From the NCBI GenBank assembly GCA_946055125.1, contig CAMGFF010000177.1:1-5358 (forward strand): a DNA stretch of 5,358 nucleotides, given 5' to 3'. This document shows positions 1 to 5,358 of this stretch, piece after piece (within the stretch, counting starts at the first letter, position 1; each line of letters opens with the position of its first letter). Source of the DNA: an uncultured Prevotellaceae bacterium. GTDB taxonomy: Bacteria > Bacteroidota > Bacteroidia > Bacteroidales > Muribaculaceae. The position numbers and the translations under genes were made by a program. The notes under the pieces were generated by a model. It was not told the origin of the DNA. It worked only from the letters and a program-made list of their open reading frames with translations, and searched no databases.

Positions 1-48
1 ATCTGACTACGGATCAGAAGGTTACAGGTTTGAATCCTGTAGGAGTCA
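1..48 (+). tRNA. tRNA-Arg(ACG), 3' portion, 5' end outside window
   Basis: The sequence folds as the 3' part of a tRNA. An anticodon stem of five pairs (2-6 with 14-18) closes the seven-base loop CTACGGA, giving anticodon ACG at 9-11. This reads CGN arginine codons, with A34 normally deaminated to inosine. A five-base variable region (19-23) follows, then a T arm with five pairs (24-28 with 36-40) around loop TTTGAAT, the 3' acceptor strand (41-47) and discriminator A48. CCA is not encoded, so it must be added after transcription. The D arm and 5' acceptor strand lie left of the window. Confidence 0.93.
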
Positions 49-60
49 CAATCTCAAAGA

Positions 61-92
61 AAAGCAGTGATCAGTGCGATTGCTGCTTTTTT
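61..92 (+). terminator. Intrinsic terminator after tRNA-Arg
   Basis: AAAGCAG (61-67) pairs perfectly with CTGCTTT (83-89) around a 15-base loop, and the 3' arm continues into a run of six T (87-92). The position, 12 bases after the mature tRNA end and 30 bases before the next start codon, fits termination of the tRNA transcript. The seven-pair, partly AT stem is modest in strength. Confidence 0.72.
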
Positions 93-100
93 AGTATCGC

Positions 101-121
101 ATCAACGACAACGACAACACG
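101..121 (+). promoter_or_regulatory. A/C-rich unstructured translation initiation region of the kinase gene
   Basis: The bases before the ATG at 122 are a CAACGACAACGACAAC-like tract with almost no G or T and no Shine-Dalgarno motif. Bacteroidetes genes commonly lack Shine-Dalgarno sequences and use A-rich, unstructured leaders. The same style precedes the receptor start at 1472. I saw no TAnnTTTG promoter between the terminator and this start. Confidence 0.4.
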
Positions 122-997
122 ATGACCCCCGACATTATCTGCATAGGACACATAACGCGCGACCGCATAATCACGCCCACACACACCGCCTCACTGAGCG
201 GTGGCACTTCCTACTACTTTGCCCATGGCATCAACCACTTGCCCCACGATGTGAGCTTCAAGCTCATCACCTCGCTTGCACCGGCCGACATGGCAGCGGT
301 GGAGAAGATGCGCCGTGAGGGGATTGAGGTGGAGGTGATAGAGAGCCGCGCCACGGTGTTCTTTGAGAACAAATATGAGGCCAACATGAACAACCGCACC
401 CAGCGCGTGCTCGCCAAGGCCGACCCATTCACCGTGGAGAAGCTGCGAGGTGTTGAGGCACGATTCATTCACCTCGGGAGCCTGCTGGCCGACGATTTCT
501 CGCTCGATGTGATGGAGTACCTCAAGGACCGTGGCACACTGTCGGTTGATGCACAGGGCTTCCTGCGCTATGTGGAAGGCGAGAACGTGTATCCCTGCGA
601 CTGGGGCAACAAGCTCCGCGCACTGAAGCTAATCGACATTCTGAAGGTCAACGAATATGAGATAGAGTCGCTCACCGGCTATGCCGACCTCCACCAGGCA
701 GCGCGGCAGCTTGCCGACTGGGGCGTGCGCGAGGTGCTTATCACCCTGGGCAGCTATGGCTCGGTGATTTACGTTGGGGGGCGATACTATGATATTCCGG
801 CCTATGAGCCTACGGCGCTTGTTGATGCCACCGGCTGCGGCGACACCTATGCCACCGGCTACCTCTACATGCGCAGCCGTGGCGCGGGCTATGAGGAGGC
901 GGGACGCTTTGCGGCGGCAATGTCGACCATAAAGTTGCAGCAGACGGGGCCATTCGATAAAACGATAAGCGACATAGAGAAAATCCTGGAGGGATAA
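122..997 (+). CDS. PfkB-family carbohydrate kinase
   Basis: A 291-residue cytosolic ATP-dependent sugar or nucleoside kinase of the ribokinase/PfkB fold, about the usual family length. The N-terminal strand DIICIGHITRDRI (4-16) carries the Asp (D14) expected for substrate contact. GGTSYYFAHGI (27-37) sits where the first PfkB signature lies, but without its usual Asn. KVNEYE (175-180) is the N-x-x-E type motif for Mg/phosphate. DATGCGD (235-241) is the C-terminal signature, with D241 as catalytic base; the usual GAGD anion hole reads GCGD here. Substrate cannot be told: the family includes ribokinases, fructokinases, adenosine kinases and inositol kinases. The ATG at 122 is chosen because the conserved first strand starts at once after it. 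The HxH protein gene starts 15 bases downstream, so co-transcription is possible. Confidence 0.9.
   Translation: MTPDIICIGHITRDRIITPTHTASLSGGTSYYFAHGINHLPHDVSFKLITSLAPADMAAVEKMRREGIEVEVIESRATVFFENKYEANMNNRTQRVLAKADPFTVEKLRGVEARFIHLGSLLADDFSLDVMEYLKDRGTLSVDAQGFLRYVEGENVYPCDWGNKLRALKLIDILKVNEYEIESLTGYADLHQAARQLADWGVREVLITLGSYGSVIYVGGRYYDIPAYEPTALVDATGCGDTYATGYLYMRSRGAGYEEAGRFAAAMSTIKLQQTGPFDKTISDIEKILEG
908..937 (+). promoter_or_regulatory. Possible Bacteroidetes-type promoter inside the kinase 3' end
   Basis: TTTG (908-911) is followed after 18 bases by TAAAGTTG (930-937), one mismatch from the -7 element TAnnTTTG. The known Bacteroides spacing between -33 TTTG and -7 is about 19-21. If active it would start a transcript some 65-70 bases before the HxH protein gene, separating it from the kinase. 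The match is weak and lies in coding DNA. Confidence 0.2.
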
Positions 998-1012
998 GAC
1001 GCACCTAACTCA

Positions 1013-1354
1013 ATGTCAGCCAACGAGAAGCGACACCGGATACTTGCACTGATGCTTGCAGTGCTCTTCGTGGGATACTACGGAGGCAGCTTGCTGTGCC
1101 AGCACGTGCACTATGTGGGCGATGTGATGGTGGTGCACTCACACCCCTACAGCAACAGCTCACACACCCACAGCCAGGACGGACTGCAAGCCCTGTCGCT
1201 GCTCAACGGAAGCTTGCTCTACACCTTTGCCGAGGCGGCGGCCACCGTGGTGGCAGCCGTGGTGGTGATGCTGCTCGTGGCGGTTGTCGTAGCCACTCCC
1301 ATTGCTGTGAAGCAGGGGGGCGTGGCGCTGCGTGCCCCACCGGTAATTGATTGA
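1013..1354 (+). CDS. Small His-rich membrane protein with three HxH motifs, putative metal-binding
   Basis: This 113-residue protein is not a family I can name with certainty. A basic N-terminus (K6, R7, R9) precedes a first hydrophobic segment (about 10-28). Next comes a polar loop with H31-V-H33, H42-S-H44 and H51-T-H53, also containing C29 and the stretch VVHSHPY (40-46). A Val/Ala-rich second membrane segment (about 72-99) follows, then a short tail with RAPP (107-110). By the positive-inside rule the His loop should face the periplasm. Paired HxH motifs commonly bind Zn, Cu, Ni or Co, so metal handling is inferred. The receptor gene begins 117 bases downstream on the same strand, which suggests joint function in uptake. 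C29 lies in SLLC, a poor lipobox, so a lipoprotein is unlikely; a cleaved signal peptide is an alternative for segment one. Coding status is supported by the coherent two-segment topology and tight spacing. Confidence 0.75.
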   Translation: MSANEKRHRILALMLAVLFVGYYGGSLLCQHVHYVGDVMVVHSHPYSNSSHTHSQDGLQALSLLNGSLLYTFAEAAATVVAAVVVMLLVAVVVATPIAVKQGGVALRAPPVID

Positions 1355-1370
1355 ACAGCTACATGATTAT

Positions 1371-1422
1371 TGCAATTCATTCCATGCGCACACGGCAAAG
1401 GCTGTGCATGGGATAAATTGTG
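1371..1422 (+). promoter_or_regulatory. Extended imperfect hairpin in the receptor leader
   Basis: CCATG (1382-1386) pairs with CATGG (1407-1411). Inside it, after a two-base bulge (CG, 1387-1388), CACA (1389-1392) pairs with TGTG (1403-1406) around loop CGGCAAAGGC. Outward, 1379-1381 pairs with 1412-1414 (one G-T), there is one C-A mismatch, then 1373-1377 pairs with 1416-1420, with two more wobble pairs at the base. No T-run follows, so it is not a standard terminator. It may be an RNA-level control element or mRNA-stabilising structure in the 117-base gap before the receptor. I see no known riboswitch core such as a cobalamin box. Confidence 0.4.
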
Positions 1423-1440
1423 CTTGTGTGTGAATCAATT

Positions 1441-1471
1441 ACCGAAGCAACAAAACATCAACAACAACTTA
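1441..1471 (+). promoter_or_regulatory. A/C-rich translation initiation region deciding the receptor start
   Basis: The tract before the ATG at 1472 is A/C-rich, with AACAAAACATC then AACAACAACTTA. It is free of G after 1445 and has no Shine-Dalgarno motif. This resembles the leader of the kinase gene. Together with the signal peptide that begins directly after it, it supports initiation at 1472 rather than at the in-frame TTG at 1370. Confidence 0.45.
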
Positions 1472-3754
1472 ATGACACAAATTCGTATTTTTGCAGCATT
1501 GCTGTGCGCAGCAGTGTGCCATTGCTATATTAATGCCGCAACCATCACCGGCCACACGGTGAACAAGGCCGACGGCAGCCACATTCCCTATCTCACGGTG
1601 ATACTTGCCGGAACTACCTATGGCACCAACACCGACGAGACAGGGCACTACAGCCTCACAAACGTGAAAAGCGGACGCTACACCATTGAGGTGAGCGGCA
1701 TAGGCTTCGTGCCACAGCGAAAGACCATCGACGTGAAAGGCACGGTGAACGTGAACTTTGAGATGATAGAGGACATAATGATGCTCGAGCAGGTGGTGGT
1801 GACCGGCAACAAGAGCGAGGTGAAACGCCGCAACAGCAGTACGCTGGTGAGCGTGCTGAACAACAAGGTGTTTGACATGGTGGGGGCTTCGTGCCTCGCC
1901 GACGGCCTGAGCTACCAGCCCGGCGTGCGCGTGGAGAACGACTGCCAGAACTGCGGCTTCACCCAGGTGCGCATCAACGGCCTCGACGGCCACTACTCGC
2001 AGATTCTCATGGACTCGCGGCCGGTGTACTCGGCGCTCACGGGAGTGTATGGCCTGGAGCAGATACCCTCAAATATGATTGACCGCGTGGAGGTGATACG
2101 TGGCGGCGGGTCGGCGCTCTTCGGCTCATCGGCCATAGGCGGCACGGTGAACATTATCACCAAGGACCCCATCATCAACTCGGCCGAGGTGGCCCACACG
2201 CTCACCTCGCAGGGCGTGAGCGGCGCACTCGACAACAACACCACAATCAATGCCTCGCTCGTGAGCGACAACCACCGCGCCGGCCTCATGGTCTATGGTC
2301 AGAACCGCAACCGCGCCGGCTACGACCACGACGGCGACGGCTTCACCGAGGTGCCCATGCTCCGCTCGCAGACGCTTGGCTTCCGCTCCTACCTGCGCAC
2401 CAGCGACCTCTCGAAGCTCACCCTGCAATATCATGGCGTGAAGGAGTTTCGCCGTGGCGGCGACAACATCTCCAATCCTCCCCACGAGGCCGAGATTGCC
2501 GAGCAGACCGACCACCGCATACACGGCGGAGGCATCAACTTCGACCTCTACTCCCTCGATGAGAACCGGCACTTCAATGTGTTCAGCTCCTTCCAGCTCA
2601 CCAACCGCGACAGCTATTATGGCGGCGGAATGGACCTCAATGCCTACGGCTGGACAAAGGACCTGGTGGTGGTGAGCGGCGCCCAGTACACCCACCACTG
2701 GAAGCGGCTGTGGTTCCTCCCCGCCGAGCTTGTGGGCGGCGTGGAGCATAAATACAACTACCTGCGCGACGTGAGCGTGGGCTACGACCACGACGTGCTG
2801 CAGCGCGTGCACAACTACAGCGCCTACCTCCAGAACGAGTGGCGCAACGACACCTGGGGCTTCCTGCTGGGCGGCCGCCTCGACAAGCACTCGCTGGTGA
2901 GCCACCCCATCTTCTCGCCGCGAGCCAACGTGCGCTACAATCCATCGAAGCAGGCGAACCTGCGCCTCACCTACTCAAGCGGCTTCCGCGCCCCCCAGGC
3001 CTTCGACGAGGACTTCCACATTGCCGTGGTGGGCGGCGAGCGCGTGGTGACGGTGCTTGCTCCCAACCTGCGCGAGGAACGGTCGAACAGCGTGAGCCTC
3101 TCGGGCGACTTCTACCACAACTTCGGCACGGTGCAGAGCAACTTGCTCGTGGAGGCATTCTACACCGACCTGAGCGACGTGTTTGCACTGCGGCAGCTCG
3201 ACGAGCCCGACGCAATGGGCAACAAGGTGCTTGAGCGATACAACGGCAGCGGCGCGCGCGTGATGGGAGCCAACCTTGAGGCACGCTTCGTGTTCTCACA
3301 CGACATGCAGCTCCAGGCCGGTTTCACCTGGCAGCGAAGCCGCTACAAGCAGCCTGAGCAGTGGAGCGACAACCCCGACGTGCCGGCGGTGAGGCGCATG
3401 TTCCGCACCCCCGACACCTACGGCTACATCACCTACAAGTACAATCCCATTCACCCACTCGGCATTGCCCTCACCGGCACCTTCACCGGCACCATGCCGG
3501 TGCAGCACCATGCCGGCTCGGGCACACCAATCGACGTGGCAGTGATTACCCCGGCTTTCTTCGACGCCAACATCAAGCTCTCCTACGACCTGAAACTCAT
3601 GCACGAGGTGAAATTGCAGGTCAACGCCGGGGTGCTCAATGTGTTTGGCTCCTACCAGCGCGATTTCGACCGTGGGCCCGACCGCGACTCGGGCTACATC
3701 TACGGCCCCATGCTGCCGCGCAGCATTTTCGCCGGAGTGAAGCTTGGAATTTAA
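1472..3754 (+). CDS. TonB-dependent outer-membrane receptor with CxxC motif in the plug
   Basis: A 760-residue receptor for energised import across the outer membrane. Residues 1-22 are a signal peptide (R5, hydrophobic core, cleavage near INA|A). Residues 24-98 form a carboxypeptidase-regulatory-like domain common in Bacteroidetes receptors. EQVVVTG (106-112) leads into the plug (about 115-235), with IDRVEVIRGGGSALFGSS and GGTVNIITKDP as clear plug hallmarks. The rest is a 22-strand-type beta-barrel ending in FAGVKLGI. The plug contains DCQNCG (157-162) plus C141, and a DHDGDG acidic loop (285-290) lies early in the barrel. No SusD-like partner is present and the length is below that of SusC proteins, so a glycan receptor is unlikely. 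Receptors of this type take siderophores, haem, cobalamin or metals. The His-rich membrane protein just upstream points to a metal or metal complex, but this is inference. Confidence 0.93.
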   Translation: MTQIRIFAALLCAAVCHCYINAATITGHTVNKADGSHIPYLTVILAGTTYGTNTDETGHYSLTNVKSGRYTIEVSGIGFVPQRKTIDVKGTVNVNFEMIEDIMMLEQVVVTGNKSEVKRRNSSTLVSVLNNKVFDMVGASCLADGLSYQPGVRVENDCQNCGFTQVRINGLDGHYSQILMDSRPVYSALTGVYGLEQIPSNMIDRVEVIRGGGSALFGSSAIGGTVNIITKDPIINSAEVAHTLTSQGVSGALDNNTTINASLVSDNHRAGLMVYGQNRNRAGYDHDGDGFTEVPMLRSQTLGFRSYLRTSDLSKLTLQYHGVKEFRRGGDNISNPPHEAEIAEQTDHRIHGGGINFDLYSLDENRHFNVFSSFQLTNRDSYYGGGMDLNAYGWTKDLVVVSGAQYTHHWKRLWFLPAELVGGVEHKYNYLRDVSVGYDHDVLQRVHNYSAYLQNEWRNDTWGFLLGGRLDKHSLVSHPIFSPRANVRYNPSKQANLRLTYSSGFRAPQAFDEDFHIAVVGGERVVTVLAPNLREERSNSVSLSGDFYHNFGTVQSNLLVEAFYTDLSDVFALRQLDEPDAMGNKVLERYNGSGARVMGANLEARFVFSHDMQLQAGFTWQRSRYKQPEQWSDNPDVPAVRRMFRTPDTYGYITYKYNPIHPLGIALTGTFTGTMPVQHHAGSGTPIDVAVITPAFFDANIKLSYDLKLMHEVKLQVNAGVLNVFGSYQRDFDRGPDRDSGYIYGPMLPRSIFAGVKLGI

Positions 3755-3800
3755 TCAGGCAAAATCACGCTTTTTTGGGTAGAAATTCATTTTGTGGCGG

Positions 3801-3808
3801 CAAAGGTA
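3801..3808 (-). promoter_or_regulatory. Promoter-like TACCTTTG, antisense to the receptor 3' end
   Basis: On the minus strand this reads TACCTTTG, an exact match to the Bacteroides -7 element TAnnTTTG. Twenty-one bases upstream is TGTG, one mismatch from the -33 TTTG. A transcript from here would run leftwards into the end of the receptor gene. A few such matches are expected by chance in a window of this size, so this is only a candidate. Confidence 0.2.
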
Positions 3809-3821
3809 TCAAGGCGATAAT

Positions 3822-3871
3822 GATTACCCCACACAGGTGGCATCGGCAGATACCGCCTGTGTGGGGTAATT
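3822..3871. terminator. Very strong hairpin between convergent genes, likely bidirectional terminator
   Basis: ATTACCCCACACAGG (3823-3837) pairs perfectly with its reverse complement at 3856-3870. The stem continues through T-G, G-C and G-C pairs, one C-A mismatch and three further pairs (3842-3844 with 3849-3851) to a GGCA tetraloop; a G-T wobble can be added at the base. It lies between the convergent receptor and C-S lyase genes, where a shared transcript end is expected. Neither flank has a proper T-run: the plus side reads TTTAG, the minus side CATTATC. Factor-assisted termination, 3'-end protection or a palindromic repeat element are therefore alternatives. Confidence 0.55.
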
Positions 3872-3929
3872 TAGTGAAAGCCATTCAGGTGGTGGTGGCT
3901 GGCCGGAGGAAGGAACGAGGGTGGGGGAG

Positions 3930-5156
3930 TCAGGAGAGGGCGTCGGCGAGGCGGTGCATTGCCTGCTCGAGGACGCTGCGCTGTGTGCCTACGTTGAGGC
4001 GCATGAAGCCGTGTCCCTTTCCGCCGGTGGCTGCGATGTTCTCCTCTTCGCTGCCGAAGAATATCTCGCCATCGTTGAGCGCGAGGCGGGCCTTATTTAC
4101 AAAGAGGTCGAGCAACTCCTCGTGGTTGAGTCCCAGCCCGCGGCAGTCGAGCCACACAAGGTAGGAAGCCTGTGGACGAATGGGGCGTATCAGTGGAATG
4201 TGCTTTGCCATGAAGTCGATAACGAAATCCACATTGCCCTCCACATAGCGGAGCATCTGCCGGCGCCACTCCTCACCGTGCCTGAAAGCGGCGATGGTGG
4301 CGATAGGCGCAAACAGCGTGGGCTCATTCAGCTCATTCACCTCAAGCCACGAGTAGAAGCGCCGGCGCAATTCGTCGTTGGGAACAATGGCATACGACGA
4401 CACCAGCCCGGCAATGTTGAAGGTCTTTGTGGGAGCCATGAAAGTGATGCTGCACTGTGCGGCAGCCTCGCTGACGGAGGCAAATGGGATGTGGCGGTTG
4501 TCCCAGAGCGCGAGGTCGCAGTGAATCTCGTCGCTAATCACGATAATGTGGTGCTCCTTGGCGAAGTTGGCCAGGCGGCGGAGTGTGTCGCGGTCCCAGC
4601 AGATACCCGCCGGGTTATGCGGATTGCTCATGATGATAAACCTCACCCTGCCCTCACCGCGCGAATTGAAGTCCTCAACCACAGAGCGCAGGTTGTCGAA
4701 GTCCATCTCATATCCTCCCTGTGGCTTTTCGCGGAGCGGGTTTCGCAGCAGCCGGTGCCCATTGCCCACTGTGGTGAGGCGGAAAGGGTGATACACCGGA
4801 GGCTGAATCACCACCGCATCATTGGCGGCACAGAGCACATTTATCGCGAAACTGATACCGCGCACGATTCCCGGCACAAAGCTAATCCACTCGGGGTCGA
4901 TGGTCCAGCCGTGGTGGTCGCGCACCCAGTCGATAATGCAGGGCTTGAAGTCGGGCGGCAACACGGTGTAGCCAAAGAGGGAGTGGTCGAGGCGCTTGCG
5001 GAGCGCGTCGGTGATAAAGTGCGGGGTTTCCCAGTCCATGTCGGCCACCCACAGTGGCAGCAGGTCGTTGCGTCCCCAGCGAGGCAATAGAGCCTCATGT
5101 TTCAAGTCGCCGCTGCCCGAGCGGTCGAAATCTTTACCAAAGTCGTATTTTTTCAT
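3930..5156 (-). CDS. MalY/PatB-family PLP-dependent C-S lyase (cystathionine beta-lyase type)
   Basis: A 408-residue cytosolic fold-type I PLP enzyme, near the usual length of MalY/PatB proteins. LWVADMDWETP (35-45) is the family's N-terminal hallmark. PPVYHPF (119-125) carries the tyrosine that stacks near the cofactor. NPHNPAG (178-184) and SDEIH (208-212) supply the Asn and Asp that hold PLP, and APTKTFNIAGL (241-251) contains the Schiff-base lysine K244. GFMRLNVG (383-390) has the Arg (R386) that binds the substrate carboxylate. Family members split the C-S bond of cystathionine or cysteine S-conjugates to a thiol, pyruvate and ammonia; some MalY-type proteins also act in regulation. The start at 5156 overlaps the stop of the upstream sulfur enzyme as ATGA, which implies translational coupling and supports a role in methionine/cysteine metabolism. 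It could instead be labelled a general aminotransferase, but the motifs favour C-S lyase. Confidence 0.9.
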   Translation of the reverse strand: MKKYDFGKDFDRSGSGDLKHEALLPRWGRNDLLPLWVADMDWETPHFITDALRKRLDHSLFGYTVLPPDFKPCIIDWVRDHHGWTIDPEWISFVPGIVRGISFAINVLCAANDAVVIQPPVYHPFRLTTVGNGHRLLRNPLREKPQGGYEMDFDNLRSVVEDFNSRGEGRVRFIIMSNPHNPAGICWDRDTLRRLANFAKEHHIIVISDEIHCDLALWDNRHIPFASVSEAAAQCSITFMAPTKTFNIAGLVSSYAIVPNDELRRRFYSWLEVNELNEPTLFAPIATIAAFRHGEEWRRQMLRYVEGNVDFVIDFMAKHIPLIRPIRPQASYLVWLDCRGLGLNHEELLDLFVNKARLALNDGEIFFGSEEENIAATGGKGHGFMRLNVGTQRSVLEQAMHRLADALS

Positions 5157-5358
5157 ATCAATGCTTGCTTAATATCGTCAATAATATCATCAGTATCCTC
5201 CAATCCTATGCTGAGGCGAATGGTGGTGGGAAGCACGTTCATAGCCGCCTTCTCCTCAGGCGCAAAATTACAAAAAAATGTTGAATAAGGATGAATGGCA
5301 AGCATTTTATTATCGAAAAGATTGGTGGCTCTTCGCACGAGCTTCAGCGAGTATTTGT
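5153..5358 (-). CDS. Cys/Met-metabolism PLP enzyme (O-acetylhomoserine sulfhydrylase / methionine gamma-lyase type), C-terminal fragment
   Basis: Only the last 67 residues are in the window; the frame is open to the right edge and the 5' part lies beyond it. The segment LVRRATNLFDNKMLAIHPYST matches the C-terminal domain of the cystathionine gamma-synthase superfamily, followed by a PEEKAAM helix, TTIRLSIGLED with the carboxylate-binding Arg, and the terminal DIIDDIKQAL helix. The HPxST and IRLSxGxE motifs are typical of O-acetylhomoserine sulfhydrylases and methionine gamma-lyases. The exact reaction cannot be decided without the catalytic domain. Its TGA overlaps the ATG of the C-S lyase by four bases. 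An FFCNF stretch and AT-rich codons near 5260-5285 differ from the GC-rich style of the neighbours. Confidence 0.85.
   Translation of the reverse strand, partial: KYSLKLVRRATNLFDNKMLAIHPYSTFFCNFAPEEKAAMNVLPTTIRLSIGLEDTDDIIDDIKQALI
5263..5270 (-). promoter_or_regulatory. Promoter-like TAATTTTG inside the upstream sulfur-enzyme gene
   Basis: The minus strand reads TTTTTTTGTAATTTTGC, an exact TAnnTTTG -7 match in an AT-rich patch about 107 bases before the C-S lyase start. No -33 TTTG is present at 19-21 bases upstream. It could be a secondary promoter for the lyase, but the bases also encode FFCNFA and may match by chance. Confidence 0.22.

Noticed and set aside
1..48. tRNA-Arg 3' end as an attachment site for an integrated element
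   Set aside because: No integrase, no repeated copy of the tRNA 3' end in the window, and ordinary chromosomal-type genes follow.
1013..1103. HxH protein as a lipoprotein cleaved at C29
   Set aside because: The residues before C29 (S-L-L) do not match the lipobox, which normally has a small residue just before the Cys.
1370..1471. In-frame N-terminal extension of the receptor from a TTG, containing several Cys and a His
   Set aside because: The extension spans the hairpin leader and would bury the signal peptide that begins at 1472. An ATG with an A/C-rich leader at 1472 explains the start better.
2126..2905. Long minus-strand open frame (259 codons) inside the receptor gene
   Set aside because: Low-complexity Val/Ala/His/Glu-rich translation, antisense to well-supported receptor domains; a composition shadow.
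3737..3776. T6 run (3771-3776) just after the receptor stop as an intrinsic terminator
   Set aside because: Only a four-pair GTGA/TCAC stem with a loop of about 25 bases precedes it; too weak to call. The hairpin at 3822-3871 is the better candidate.
1393..3806. Shared 9-mer CGGCAAAGG at 1393-1401 and 3798-3806, on either side of the receptor gene
   Set aside because: Many repeated 9-mers are expected by chance in five kilobases, and the flanks do not match.
3361..4164. Plus-strand frame bridging the receptor end, the gap and the lyase end
   Set aside because: It runs out of frame through the receptor barrel, across the hairpin and antisense to the lyase. The translation is Pro/Arg/His-rich without any fold signature.
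3921..5090. Long plus-strand open frame (389 codons) opposite the C-S lyase
   Set aside because: It is fully antisense to a gene with clear catalytic motifs, and the translation shows no recognisable domain. In GC-rich coding DNA the opposite frame often stays open.

Overview
The window is typical Bacteroidales-type DNA. It has GC-rich, tightly packed genes and no clear Shine-Dalgarno sequences; starts are instead preceded by A/C-rich unstructured leaders. It carries a TonB-dependent receptor with the N-terminal carboxypeptidase-regulatory-like domain common in Bacteroidetes, and a tRNA without an encoded CCA. The genus cannot be settled from this stretch. A gut lineage of the order Bacteroidales is my inference.

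Layout, left to right. Positions 1-48 are the 3' part of a tRNA-Arg(ACG), followed by an intrinsic terminator (61-92). On the plus strand come a PfkB-family sugar kinase (122-997), a 113-residue membrane protein with three HxH motifs (1013-1354), a leader with an extended imperfect hairpin (1371-1422), and a 760-residue TonB-dependent outer-membrane receptor (1472-3754). A convergent intergenic gap (3755-3929) holds a very strong, nearly perfect hairpin (3822-3871). On the minus strand are a MalY/PatB-family PLP-dependent C-S lyase (5156-3930) and, overlapping its start by an ATGA, the C-terminal end of a Cys/Met-metabolism PLP enzyme (O-acetylhomoserine sulfhydrylase / methionine gamma-lyase type) that runs off the right edge.

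The window therefore holds two functional blocks. The left block pairs a His-rich inner-membrane protein with an outer-membrane receptor whose plug has a CxxC motif. I infer a metal or metal-complex uptake module; the substrate is not readable from sequence. Whether the sugar kinase belongs to it is unclear, since only the 15-base spacing suggests co-transcription. The right block is a small translationally coupled sulfur amino-acid operon. Nothing here is clearly an unknown large system. The least explained elements are the HxH protein with its receptor and the two intergenic hairpins.
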